Made by a program: the position numbers and the translations under genes
Source of the DNA: CAZQLW01 sp964639875
GTDB lineage: Archaea; Nanobdellota; Nanobdellia; Woesearchaeales; GW2011-AR9
Assembly: GCA_964639875.1 (NCBI GenBank)
Contig: CAZXEM010000003.1
Span: 1-44,413, forward strand
Length of the DNA stretch: 44,413 bases
Direction: 5' to 3'
Shown: positions 25,801 to 34,004 of the stretch, in pieces
Numbering within the stretch: position 1 is the stretch's first letter
Layout: each line of letters opens with the position of its first letter
Notes under the pieces: generated by a model
Databases searched by the model: none
Seen by the model: the letters and a program-made list of their open reading frames with translations, nothing else
Told to the model about the DNA's origin: nothing

Positions 25801-26616
25801 TTAACCTATACTTTCTAAATCTTGAATTCTTTTATCAGCGGATATTGCTGTTGAAAAGAAGTGCCAAAATATTTTTTGTAACCAATGTACCCAATCTTCA
25901 TCAGAAATTGAATAAAACAAATAAGTGTTTTTGGCAGTTTTCTTCAAGAAATATTTTTCCTTAATTCTAACAAGATTATCATCAACAATAAAAGCTCTTA
26001 ACGGTTGCTGACAATGACGAATTTCAATCAAATCTTTACCAAATTCATGATTCAATTCTTTTATTCCCTTAACATTTTTTACGGAATTTAAGTCAATATT
26101 AGCTAAGATTTTAATGGGGACATTTTTATTAAGTAAATTTTCAAAAGATTTCAATAACTTTTCTTTACCTTGTTTAGCTTTTGCCCAAGACAAATCTCCT
26201 GAGAATATTAATACCTGTTTCTCACTATCAGAAATAGTTTTAATCAGATCTTGTTTAATGTTTAAATTATCTTCTTGTTCCTCAATAAAACTTTCTCGAC
26301 CCGCATCAGAAACATATTGATAAATGTCAAATGGACTAAAATCAGATTTGTGTTTACAATTAATTATCCGTTGAAAGAGCATCTCCTGAAATGTTGACTG
26401 ATTTTTATTAATTAAATTCCAATAAACAATCTTTAATGCTCCTCTTGTTCCACCACGGAAAGTTCTTACGGCAATTGTTCCTTGTTCTTCACTAATCTTT
26501 TGCACGTAAGAATCTGCGGTACGCCAGTTTTTACCAATAAACTGAGCAATTTCTTGAACAGTTCTTGGTTTCTGCGCAACCAAATTGTTAATTTTAGAAA
26601 CAGTTTCTTTTTTCAT
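25801..26616 (-). CDS. HTH regulator with PLD/TrmB-like sensor domain
   Basis: A 271-residue protein. Residues 1-60 form a winged helix-turn-helix (RTVQEIAQFIGKNWRTADSYVQKI). The C-terminal part (about 125-260) has NVPIKILANIDLNSVKNV and IEIRHCQQPLRAFIVDDNLVRIKE, as in TrmB-like and PLD-fold effector domains of archaeal regulators that bind sugars or other ligands; no catalytic HKD motif is present. It is probably a DNA-binding transcription regulator. A TATA-like ATTTATATTGG about 27 nt before the ATG suggests a leaderless mRNA. It is divergent from the three-gene unknown module, a natural candidate target. Confidence 0.75.
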   Translation of the reverse strand: MKKETVSKINNLVAQKPRTVQEIAQFIGKNWRTADSYVQKISEEQGTIAVRTFRGGTRGALKIVYWNLINKNQSTFQEMLFQRIINCKHKSDFSPFDIYQYVSDAGRESFIEEQEDNLNIKQDLIKTISDSEKQVLIFSGDLSWAKAKQGKEKLLKSFENLLNKNVPIKILANIDLNSVKNVKGIKELNHEFGKDLIEIRHCQQPLRAFIVDDNLVRIKEKYFLKKTAKNTYLFYSISDEDWVHWLQKIFWHFFSTAISADKRIQDLESIG

Positions 26617-26694
26617 AATGAGTTAAAAGCACAACACCAATATAAATTTTTTGTAAGAAACAAACATATTTTCTACAACACCATTGTAAAGAGT

Positions 26695-27138
26695 ATGGAA
26701 AATGAAAATATTGAAAAGATTGTTGAAAAATTGGCTATTGATTATGTGTACTCTTTAACCGAGTTTGAAGATAAAAAAATTGAAATTATAAAAAAAGATC
26801 TTGATGAAGAAAATGCTTATACTTTAATTTTGTCCAATATAAAAAAACAAGATAATGTTTATTATTTAAACTCAAATGAAAATATTATCTACAAACCCGT
26901 TTTAGGTAAAAAAAGTGTTCAAAAACTGATTAAAGCCGTTAAGAATAAATACGACTTTCCAACAAAACAGTTTACTATTTTTGAAATTGATGCAAAAATA
27001 AAAAATAAATTTCCAAAGAGATTAAGTGAATTTATTTTGGGTAAAGAAAATACAGTATATGAACTAAGTAAAGGATTTTTTGTTAGAGAGTTGTATTTGT
27101 GCGATGTAATTAAAAATTGGGATTATGAGGATTTCTAA
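26695..27138 (+). CDS. Hypothetical protein, first of a three-gene module
   Basis: A 148-residue soluble protein, mixed alpha and beta, rich in Lys, Glu and Ile. No family recognised. The frame is open upstream to 26482, but that part overlaps the divergent regulator; the ATG at 26695 (MENENIEKIVEKLA) is the sensible start, about 55 nt after a TATA-like ATATAAATTTT. It is followed after one base by the next gene, so the three genes to 27911 appear to be one transcript. Confidence 0.6.
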   Translation: MENENIEKIVEKLAIDYVYSLTEFEDKKIEIIKKDLDEENAYTLILSNIKKQDNVYYLNSNENIIYKPVLGKKSVQKLIKAVKNKYDFPTKQFTIFEIDAKIKNKFPKRLSEFILGKENTVYELSKGFFVRELYLCDVIKNWDYEDF

Positions 27139-27139
27139 A

Positions 27140-27664
27140 ATGTTAGAAGAAAAAGTTAATCAAATTTGGAGTGAAGAACAATCAATTCTAGCAGAGATTG
27201 ATTCTTATGATATTAAGAAAAATAAATTGTGTGATAAATTTGAACAAGATATTAAAATTCTAAAAACAGAAAAAAACAGAAAAAGATATCAATTACAACA
27301 CTTTTACCAAATGAGTATCTCAACATTATTTAATCAAGCATTAGAAACAATCAAAAAAAATGATAAAGCCCCAACTTCTATCGAAATATTAAGCAAATTT
27401 GATAAAGAAGAACTGGGAACAAGAGAGTATCATTCTTATTTTCTTTTAAAGAAAAGTAATAGAGAAATATTCATGTTTCCAGAGTCATATAATGGTTATG
27501 GTGGGTGGATGCGCGATTCAAACAAAGAACAAACAATCACTTTTGAAGAATTAATTTATGATAACAAAACTAACAGTAGCGATATCAAAGAGTTGTATAA
27601 AAATTTGAAGAAAGTAATTCAAGAATATGGGGGAAATGATGGAAAAGAAACAGGCAACGATTGA
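27140..27664 (+). CDS. Hypothetical coiled-coil protein
   Basis: About 174 residues. The N-terminal 60 residues are a charged helix likely to form a coiled coil (MLEEKVNQIWSEEQ, DIKILKTEKNRKRYQLQ). A C-terminal soluble domain includes YHSYFLLKKSNREIFMFPE and a glycine-tyrosine-rich stretch. No family recognised. The start at 27140 follows GAGG (27127-27130) at a normal distance and is preferred over one at 27125 inside the previous gene. Overlaps the next gene by 26 bases. Confidence 0.6.
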   Translation: MLEEKVNQIWSEEQSILAEIDSYDIKKNKLCDKFEQDIKILKTEKNRKRYQLQHFYQMSISTLFNQALETIKKNDKAPTSIEILSKFDKEELGTREYHSYFLLKKSNREIFMFPESYNGYGGWMRDSNKEQTITFEELIYDNKTNSSDIKELYKNLKKVIQEYGGNDGKETGND

Positions 27665-27911
27665 ATCCCTTGCAGATGATATGGGCGGTGGAAAAAGCTG
27701 GTGTTCTAACTGTGATTATGGTTTAGACAGATATCTCAACAATTATTTTTCAACATCCCCAGATAAAAGATCTGAAACGGGATTACTTCCAAAAAAAGAT
27801 TTAAGCACTTTTATTCAAAAGAACAAAATGGAATGTCCAGAATGTGAAAGTGAATTAGAATATAGTAGTAGAGAACTAAAACCATATGAATTTGGCGGAA
27901 GCGATTTTTAA
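27639..27911 (+). CDS. Small protein with two CxxC zinc motifs
   Basis: About 90 residues. Two CxxC motifs, WCSNCDYG near the N-terminus and MECPECESEL near the C-terminus, would bind one zinc ion. The rest is polar and unfamiliar. Three in-frame ATGs lie at 27627, 27636 and 27639; the last is best spaced from the GGGGG ribosome-binding run at 27629-27633. Overlap with the previous gene indicates coupled translation. Confidence 0.65.
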   Translation: MEKKQATIESLADDMGGGKSWCSNCDYGLDRYLNNYFSTSPDKRSETGLLPKKDLSTFIQKNKMECPECESELEYSSRELKPYEFGGSDF

Positions 27912-27920
27912 CTAAAAAAC

Positions 27921-27930
27921 CTTATAAATA
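27921..27930 (+). promoter_or_regulatory. TATA box for the radical SAM gene
   Basis: CTTATAAATA lies about 27 nt before the ATG at 27952, and no ribosome binding site precedes that ATG, consistent with a leaderless transcript separate from the preceding module. Position is approximate to two bases. Confidence 0.55.
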
Positions 27931-27951
27931 CCGTTCTAAAATAACATTCTA

Positions 27952-28986
27952 ATGAATCAAGAAACAGAACAATTAATTGAACAAGCAGAACAAGTGTATA
28001 AAGAGAACTTCTCTAACGAATGTTGGTACGGACGTTGTATCTTTCTAAGTTGGTATTGTGATGTAGGAACTTGTAAATTCTGTTTCAGAAGCACAATTAA
28101 ACATAAAATTAAACATGCAAAAACCGCTAAACGATCTTTAAGTTCAGATTTGGTAGAAGCATTATTTTGTAAAATATTGGGTTGGAGAATAGAATTTTTA
28201 ACGGGAGGTTATAGAATCTTTCCTAAAGAGGAAATGTTAGAACGGATAAAATTAATCAGTAAAGTTTATGGAGAAAAAATCTGGTTAAACATTGGTGTTA
28301 TTGACCCAGAAGACCTAAACTCATTCAAACCTTACGTTAAAGGAATTGTGTCAAGTATTGAAACTATCGAACCAAAATTACATAACGAAATATGTCCCGA
28401 TAAACCAATTCAACCGTATGAAGAAATGTTCAATAAAACATCTGAGTTCCAAAAAAGTATGACGATGGTTATCGGATTAGGAGAAAAAAGAGAAGATTTC
28501 ACACTTCTTAAAAAATTCATAGAAAAACACCATCTGGAAAGGATCACTTTCTATGCATTGAAACCAGTCAAAGGAACTATTTTCGAAAACACTAACGGGC
28601 CAAAAACTGAAGATTATTTATGGTGGATTGCCCAAACAAGAATCGCATTTCCAAAATTAGAAATTATTGCCGGAACTACTGCTAGAAGATATGAAGAAGT
28701 TGGTTTACTATTAAAAGCAGGAGCTAACGCTTTTACTAAATTTCCAGCCACAAAAATGTTTGGAACTAAAGAAGCTCAACAGATTGAAAATGACATTAAA
28801 GAAATTAACCGAAAAATGAAGGGAACAATTACTAAACTGCCGGAAATTGATTGGAATAAAGAAATCGAGAATATTGGGTTAAACAAAGAATTAGAGCAAG
28901 AAGTTAAAGATAAGCTCATAATATACTTAAAGAGAATGGAAAATAACTCTAACAGTAGCAAAAATAATATAAATGATAACGATTAA
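27952..28986 (+). CDS. Radical SAM protein, biotin-synthase-related
   Basis: A 344-residue enzyme of the radical SAM superfamily. The iron-sulfur motif is CDVGTCKFC at residues 36-44, that is CX4CX2C, rather than the standard CX3CX2C. Two more cysteines precede it (Cys24 and Cys29). The sequence continues with GWRIEFLTGGY (the GGE-like SAM motif position), WLNIGVIDPEDL and VIGLGEKREDF, resembling archaeal biotin-synthase-related proteins. These do C-C, C-S or methyl transfer chemistry; the substrate is not known. The end is a low-complexity Asn/Ser tail. The next gene starts 11 nt later. Confidence 0.82.
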   Translation: MNQETEQLIEQAEQVYKENFSNECWYGRCIFLSWYCDVGTCKFCFRSTIKHKIKHAKTAKRSLSSDLVEALFCKILGWRIEFLTGGYRIFPKEEMLERIKLISKVYGEKIWLNIGVIDPEDLNSFKPYVKGIVSSIETIEPKLHNEICPDKPIQPYEEMFNKTSEFQKSMTMVIGLGEKREDFTLLKKFIEKHHLERITFYALKPVKGTIFENTNGPKTEDYLWWIAQTRIAFPKLEIIAGTTARRYEEVGLLLKAGANAFTKFPATKMFGTKEAQQIENDIKEINRKMKGTITKLPEIDWNKEIENIGLNKELEQEVKDKLIIYLKRMENNSNSSKNNINDND

Positions 28987-28997
28987 ATAAGATAAAA

Positions 28998-29714
28998 ATG
29001 GATGAAATTAGAATTGTTAAAGTTTTGGATGATATGCCTGAAAATGAAGGTCAACCAGATGTTCAGAAAGGAATTAATGAAGAACCAAGCGAAAGTGGTG
29101 ATACAAAAAAATTATTATTTATGATTGTGATTATTATTGGTGTATTTGCTTTCTCTCTTGGTGGGTTTAAAGTTTTTGACAAAATTACTGGTGCAAGTGT
29201 TTCTGTAGCTGGAGAGCAAGTACCTATTGAAGATACTTATACCTACAATGACTTCGAATTTATTAAAGCAGATGGATTATGGTGGACTTATATTCAAGGT
29301 CAAGGAAGAACAATTAAAGTACCACTTCATTTCGGACCAAGAGAAGTAGAACACATTCCTCTTACCGGTAATCTCTTAAATGAATTTTACAAAGGCAAAG
29401 AAATTTATATTGCTATTGATCCTAACATAACAAATAAGTATTACACATTAGCAATATCTGAACTTAGTATGAACATCGCTAAAGGTATTGGTAGAACGCC
29501 TGAAGGTTCATGTACTGAAAATGACGAAATCTGTGATGAAAGAACAATTGTTAACTGTGAAAATACACAAGGCAAACCTGTAATTGAACTTCGAGTTGAA
29601 GAAGTAGCTGCTGTAACACTAAAAGGTACTTGTATCCTTGTTACTGGCCAAGAATATGAATTGGTAAAAGCAACTGACAGATTATTATTAGATTGGTACG
29701 GGGTAATAGAGTAA
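28998..29714 (+). CDS. Conserved membrane-anchored protein of unknown function
   Basis: A 238-residue protein with an acidic cytoplasmic N-terminus, one transmembrane helix (about residues 36-56) and an external domain of about 170 residues. Phrases LWWTYIQGQGRTIKVPLHFGPREVEHIP, split as seen, and the Cys pairs in GSCTENDEICDE and IVNCEN suggest a folded, disulfide-bearing domain. My impression is that similar proteins occur in Woesearchaeota and Pacearchaeota, without known function. It starts 11 nt after the radical SAM gene and may share its transcript. Confidence 0.7.
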   Translation: MDEIRIVKVLDDMPENEGQPDVQKGINEEPSESGDTKKLLFMIVIIIGVFAFSLGGFKVFDKITGASVSVAGEQVPIEDTYTYNDFEFIKADGLWWTYIQGQGRTIKVPLHFGPREVEHIPLTGNLLNEFYKGKEIYIAIDPNITNKYYTLAISELSMNIAKGIGRTPEGSCTENDEICDERTIVNCENTQGKPVIELRVEEVAAVTLKGTCILVTGQEYELVKATDRLLLDWYGVIE

Positions 29715-29801
29715 ATTTTCTAATTCTTTTTTTCTATTATTTTTATGAGTTACACATTTATTTTGGATAAATATATTAATCAGTAAAGATTTGTTTCAAT
29801 T

Positions 29802-30548
29802 ATGTTAATCAGTTTTTTTGAAGAGTTTCCTACAGAAAAGAACTTGAATAAATTGAAATTAATCAATTCTCCTACAAAACTGTATCTTGCTGCTAAATCT
29901 CTTAAAGAGTTCAATAAAATAAAATCAAAAATAAACAACCAAAATGTTAAAGAAACAATTTATTGGCCAATTCTAGAAAAATCAGAAGGTTATTGGATAT
30001 CTCCGTTCAGTAAAAGAAAAGCTTTAACGAGAATATTTAACGAGTTAAAGAACCAGCCAGTTCCAGTGATGTTAGATTTAGAATGGCCCCTAACTAAAAG
30101 CCCTTTACTACTCTTCACACAGTTACCTAACTTTTTCCGCAACAGGAAATTAATCAAAGATTTCATCAACAATTATAATGGAAAAATTTATCTCTGTGAA
30201 TATTATCCGGAAGGAAAGAAAAAAGATTGGTTCTTAGAAAAAATGGGCTTACATTATAATGACAAAAAAGCAAAAATTATCAAAATGTTTTACCACTCTT
30301 TGCATCCATTATTTAATGAAAAGTTTTTCAAAAAAGAACTGAACAGAGGTAAAGAACTCCACGGAGATAATTTCATTGTTTCTTTTGGAACAATCGCTAC
30401 AGGAATTAATGGCAATGAACCCATTCTGAATGTTAAACAATTAAAGCAAGATTTAGCTTTAGCTAAAGAAGAAAATGTTCAAGAGGTAATTATCTTCAGG
30501 TTAGGTGGAGTCAATAAAAAATATCAACAGATATTAAAAAAATATTAA
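29802..30548 (+). CDS. Conserved hypothetical, TIM-barrel-like
   Basis: A 248-residue soluble protein with alternating strand and helix segments (VPVMLDLEWPLTK, IYLCEYYPEG, KIIKMFYHSLHP, FIVSFGTIATGI, VQEVIIFRLGGV) that suggest a TIM-barrel. Acidic residues at strand ends (MLDLEWP, LCEYYP) would suit a glycosidase-like site but this is speculative. The family is not recognised. It is convergent with the diverged kinase gene, six bases apart. Confidence 0.6.
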   Translation: MLISFFEEFPTEKNLNKLKLINSPTKLYLAAKSLKEFNKIKSKINNQNVKETIYWPILEKSEGYWISPFSKRKALTRIFNELKNQPVPVMLDLEWPLTKSPLLLFTQLPNFFRNRKLIKDFINNYNGKIYLCEYYPEGKKKDWFLEKMGLHYNDKKAKIIKMFYHSLHPLFNEKFFKKELNRGKELHGDNFIVSFGTIATGINGNEPILNVKQLKQDLALAKEENVQEVIIFRLGGVNKKYQQILKKY

Positions 30549-30554
30549 AACAAA

Positions 30555-31307
30555 TTATAATAATAAATTCTGAATCCCATCATTTATTTCCTGATCGTTC
30601 TTAGGAATCCTTGTTGCAAACCATAAATTAAAACCTAGTTTAACTTTTTTAAGAAATTGTTTAACCTGATCTCTTACCAAAAGATGGTCATAATTCTTTG
30701 CTACCAATTCTGCAACAAATAAAGTGGTATCTTTATTTCTGGTAACAGTATAAGTAGAATAAACAAATTTTAATAAGTCAGCGGCTTTAGCTCTGTCCAA
30801 ATTAGATTCATCAAAACAACCTTCAAAATCTAACCAATAAACCTTATTATCATTTGAATAAAACAAATTTTTAACATCCGCATCGCCGACAATTATCTTT
30901 TGGCTATGAAAATGTTCAATTGCTTCTAATGCCCCTTCTAAAGTTTTCTCTTTTAAACGGTCGGTATTTAATGACCTAAAACCACTACCTTCCAAATATT
31001 GCCGCAACAAATTACCATGATAATAATCAACGTATCTGGGCGCATATCTCCCTTTCAAAGCGTTAAGTTTTTTTGCTTCATCCTGAATTCTATCTAAAGA
31101 AGAAGCTTTCTTTCTTGTTCCTAAAAAAACTTTATCTTGTTGTAATAAATATTTATGAATTAAAAAGTCAGACAGCCCGGAACGAGGTTTTTTAATAATG
31201 TATTTTGTAGTTCCAATTTTGATTGGAAAAACAATATTAGTAGCATTAAAATCTGCGCCCACTCGATATTGTTCTGGATCTGCTAAAATATCGCCATAAA
31301 TATTCAT
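30555..31307 (-). CDS. Small diverged protein-kinase-like protein
   Basis: About 250 residues with a minimal kinase fold like Bud32 or RIO kinases. The N-lobe lysine is in KYIIKKPRSG; the catalytic loop reads VGDADVKNLFYS where HGDxxxxN is usual; the metal-binding loop is LDFEGCF in place of DFG. Asp and Asn are kept, so phosphotransfer is possible; the target is unknown. The frame extends 17 codons upstream into the previous gene; the ATG at 31307 lies just after that gene's stop and is preferred. Tight spacing (4 nt) couples it to the flavoprotein gene. Confidence 0.72.
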   Translation of the reverse strand: MNIYGDILADPEQYRVGADFNATNIVFPIKIGTTKYIIKKPRSGLSDFLIHKYLLQQDKVFLGTRKKASSLDRIQDEAKKLNALKGRYAPRYVDYYHGNLLRQYLEGSGFRSLNTDRLKEKTLEGALEAIEHFHSQKIIVGDADVKNLFYSNDNKVYWLDFEGCFDESNLDRAKAADLLKFVYSTYTVTRNKDTTLFVAELVAKNYDHLLVRDQVKQFLKKVKLGFNLWFATRIPKNDQEINDGIQNLLL

Positions 31308-31311
31308 CTTA

Positions 31312-32394
31312 TTAGAAAAGATACTTAACAAAATATAATAGTTTCGGTTCTTTAACAATTGTTTTCAAAATGAGTGGTAAAGGGTTCTCCCGAGTATGTT
31401 TTTCAAAAACATTTTGAATTTTTTTCTTTCTTAACAATTGAATAGCTTTATCCCAATCCTGATCAGAGAACTTATTCATAACCTTTCTTAAACGTAAATG
31501 TAAATTCATTTTTTTGCGTAAACTTTTAACTTCTTGATCATACTCTTTACCATTGTTAAGACAATCAACTAAGATGTGAACTTGTTTCATCCCGGGAATA
31601 ACCCCACCCAAAGTAGTTGCTTTAACGTAACCAGAAGCATCACCTAACAAGTAACAATTGCCCCTCCTGAGTTTTTGTTGAGGATGATAAAGAGGGATAG
31701 TCCCTGCCTGAATTTCTTCAGCAATAAAGCCCTGTTCTTTCATAAACTTATCAAAGTGAGGTCGTGTGTTTTTAGTTGTAGCTAAGCCAACTCTAGCCCT
31801 GTCTGAGGATTCAGGAACGATCCAAGCAAACAGTTCTGGACAAACTTCTTTACCAAAAAAAGTTTTATACCTATATGGATGAAAATTTCCTTTCACAACT
31901 GCCTGAATCCCATAATAATTTTTTCTTTCGGAATGATAAAAACCATAAGCTTTAGCCACATGAGATAAAGGGCCATCAGCAGCAATAACAATGTCTGGAG
32001 AGATTATTATTTTTTGACCATTACTTCCTTTAATAATAATTTTATCTTTCTCTTTACCCAAAAAGTTGCTGCTAAAAAATATTTTAGCACCAGCATTCAA
32101 AGCCAATTTGGCTAAATAATTATCAAACTTTTTTCTACAAACCAAATATTCTTTGTTATTGATTACCATTTGATTATTGCTAGAATTAACTTCGATTTCA
32201 GTAAAACTATTTACTAAAAAAGAACTTTTATCTAATCCAAATTGATCAAAATCTGCAGTTAATAAACCGGTACATTGAACTGGAGAACCAACTTCTTTCT
32301 TCCGCTCATAAATGTTCACGTCATGTCCAGATTTAGCTAATAAATAACCTGCATAACAACCGATTGGACCCGCACCAATAATTACAATTTTCAT
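31312..32394 (-). CDS. Geranylgeranyl-reductase-family flavoprotein
   Basis: About 360 residues. The FAD-binding motif GAGPIGCYAG is at residues 7-16, followed by IYERKKEVGSPVQCTG and the second FAD motif YLLGDASGYVKATTLGG, which defines the GGR family. These enzymes saturate isoprenoid chains of archaeal lipids or carriers. The ATG at 32394 is preceded by GGAG nine bases upstream, better than the start five codons earlier. Followed by the small kinase gene after four bases. Presence of this gene next to a kinase suggests an isoprenoid or carrier-related step. Confidence 0.88.
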   Translation of the reverse strand: MKIVIIGAGPIGCYAGYLLAKSGHDVNIYERKKEVGSPVQCTGLLTADFDQFGLDKSSFLVNSFTEIEVNSSNNQMVINNKEYLVCRKKFDNYLAKLALNAGAKIFFSSNFLGKEKDKIIIKGSNGQKIIISPDIVIAADGPLSHVAKAYGFYHSERKNYYGIQAVVKGNFHPYRYKTFFGKEVCPELFAWIVPESSDRARVGLATTKNTRPHFDKFMKEQGFIAEEIQAGTIPLYHPQQKLRRGNCYLLGDASGYVKATTLGGVIPGMKQVHILVDCLNNGKEYDQEVKSLRKKMNLHLRLRKVMNKFSDQDWDKAIQLLRKKKIQNVFEKHTRENPLPLILKTIVKEPKLLYFVKYLF

Positions 32395-32471
32395 TATAAA
32401 GAGCTCCAATAATTAATCATATAAAAAAGTTATAGAACAAAAAAAGTTAAAGAAACTCCTCCTCATAAAAG

Positions 32472-32496
32472 ATAAAAAAAGAAAAAAAGAAAAAAT
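32472..32496 (-). terminator. T-rich terminator after the surface-protein gene
   Basis: Read on the minus strand this stretch is three runs of six to seven T separated by single C or A residues, shortly after the stop at 32528. Such T-runs end transcription in archaea. Short GGAGG/CCTCC complements flank it. Confidence 0.55.
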
Positions 32497-32527
32497 TGGA
32501 GGAAGATAGTTAAGATAACTTACTTAA

Positions 32528-33856
32528 TTAATAGTAAGTTTTCTCTTCGTCTTCTTCGTCGTCTCTCTTAAGTCTACTGAAACCAATAATCAAACCAATG
32601 ATAACTAATAATACCACTAAGATGATTAATGCGATTTCTAAACCGTTTCTTAAGCTAAAACCACTTTCAACAGTAGCGCCAGTAACAGTTGCTTTTAGGC
32701 TGATTGTTTCTAATACTTCAGCACCGGACTGAACAGCTAGACTAGTAACATGTTCTCCAACAGCAGCAGATGCGCTAGGAGTTACGTCTACATAGACTAC
32801 TTTATTCTTTCCAGGTTCTAAAACAACTAAATTGTCACTTACAGTTGCAGTTGCCCAATCGCCAGTAACTGTTTCTAACAAATATGCTTTGGAACTAGTT
32901 CCTGCATTTGTTAAAGCAATAGCGTATTTAGCAGTAGTTCCTGCAGCTACAGTTTGACTTTCTGGACCAACAGCTAAAACTAACTTGTTTTCACTTGTTT
33001 GAAACATTTCGTTACTTAAAACGTTAATTTTGTAGCTCTTAGTAACTGTTTCTCTTAAGTCATCGTATTTAACAGTAACTTTAACTTCATACTCACCTTC
33101 AACAGCAGTTGCTGGAAGAGGTAAGAACATTTCTGGAACATCTTCATAATCTACATTATTATCTTCTGTTTCCACAACATCAACAAACTCAGTTGCACTC
33201 ACGCCTAAAGCGGGTACTGCAACAGTAACTTTAACGTCTTTCTCAGTCTTGTCACCGAAGTTTTCAAGTAAAACAGTAGTTAATAATGAACGTCCTGCTT
33301 TAACTGAAGTTCCAGGTGAAAATACAACGTCAGCGATATCTACGCCGTGTCGAGTTGGTTCAACGTTAAGCTTTACAATCTGCGTTACAGGTGCAGAATT
33401 ACTATTGTAAATATTTAGATGTAACCAATAAACTTGCTTTTCTAATTTCTTTGGTAAGTCAACGCTTAACTTCACAGTTTTCTTAGTATTTCCTGCCATG
33501 TCAAAAACATGTGTTGAATCACTTAATGATTCGTAGTCAGAATACTCGTATCCTTTGATCTTTGCATCAACTTCAATATCTTCTACAGCTTCACCAGTCT
33601 GTAGTCGAACTTTAATATCTAATGTTTGACCTTCGTCAACACTAATAGAAGGCACAGCAACATCACCGATGCCAATGTCTTCACCAATTATGTTTCCTTC
33701 TTCATCAACTATATTAATTACGTTAGTTCCTAAGTCAACAGAATCTCCGTTAACTTCTACTTCCCATTCAAAATTGTCTACACTAAGCGCACTAACCATT
33801 GAAACGGTCAATAAGGCCAATACAAACAAAACCATTAAACTCAAAATTTTTCTCAT
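32528..33856 (-). CDS. Secreted/anchored Ig-like surface protein
   Basis: About 442 residues: a signal peptide (to about 23, ending VSA), about four beta-sandwich segments with CARDB/Ig-like phrases (KAGRSLLTTVLLENFGDKTE; SQTVAAGTTAKYAIALTNAG), a C-terminal transmembrane helix and a short acidic tail KRDDEEDEEKTYY. This layout is that of an S-layer-like or anchored surface protein. The ATG at 33856 has GGAGG eight bases upstream (33865-33869); the longer frame begins with TTG. It has its own promoter (TATATAAA at 33933-33940). Confidence 0.8.
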   Translation of the reverse strand: MRKILSLMVLFVLALLTVSMVSALSVDNFEWEVEVNGDSVDLGTNVINIVDEEGNIIGEDIGIGDVAVPSISVDEGQTLDIKVRLQTGEAVEDIEVDAKIKGYEYSDYESLSDSTHVFDMAGNTKKTVKLSVDLPKKLEKQVYWLHLNIYNSNSAPVTQIVKLNVEPTRHGVDIADVVFSPGTSVKAGRSLLTTVLLENFGDKTEKDVKVTVAVPALGVSATEFVDVVETEDNNVDYEDVPEMFLPLPATAVEGEYEVKVTVKYDDLRETVTKSYKINVLSNEMFQTSENKLVLAVGPESQTVAAGTTAKYAIALTNAGTSSKAYLLETVTGDWATATVSDNLVVLEPGKNKVVYVDVTPSASAAVGEHVTSLAVQSGAEVLETISLKATVTGATVESGFSLRNGLEIALIILVVLLVIIGLIIGFSRLKRDDEEDEEKTYY

Positions 33857-33932
33857 TTTAACTTCCTCCAATTTCCACGTTTTTTTCGAAGATTGTGTTT
33901 TTTTTTAATTTAATCTTCTAAATTTGTGGTCC

Positions 33933-33940
33933 TATATAAA
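33933..33940 (-). promoter_or_regulatory. TATA box of the Ig-like surface protein gene
   Basis: TTTATATA on the minus strand, about 77 nt before the ATG at 33856. A start about 26 nt downstream would give a leader of roughly 50 nt containing the strong GGAGG site, a pattern expected of a highly expressed protein. Confidence 0.55.
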
Positions 33941-34004
33941 CTTTTCTATTCTTTTAGTATTCAAGAGTAGCTACATTATGTAGCCATTCTCAAATGGTTG
34001 TCAT

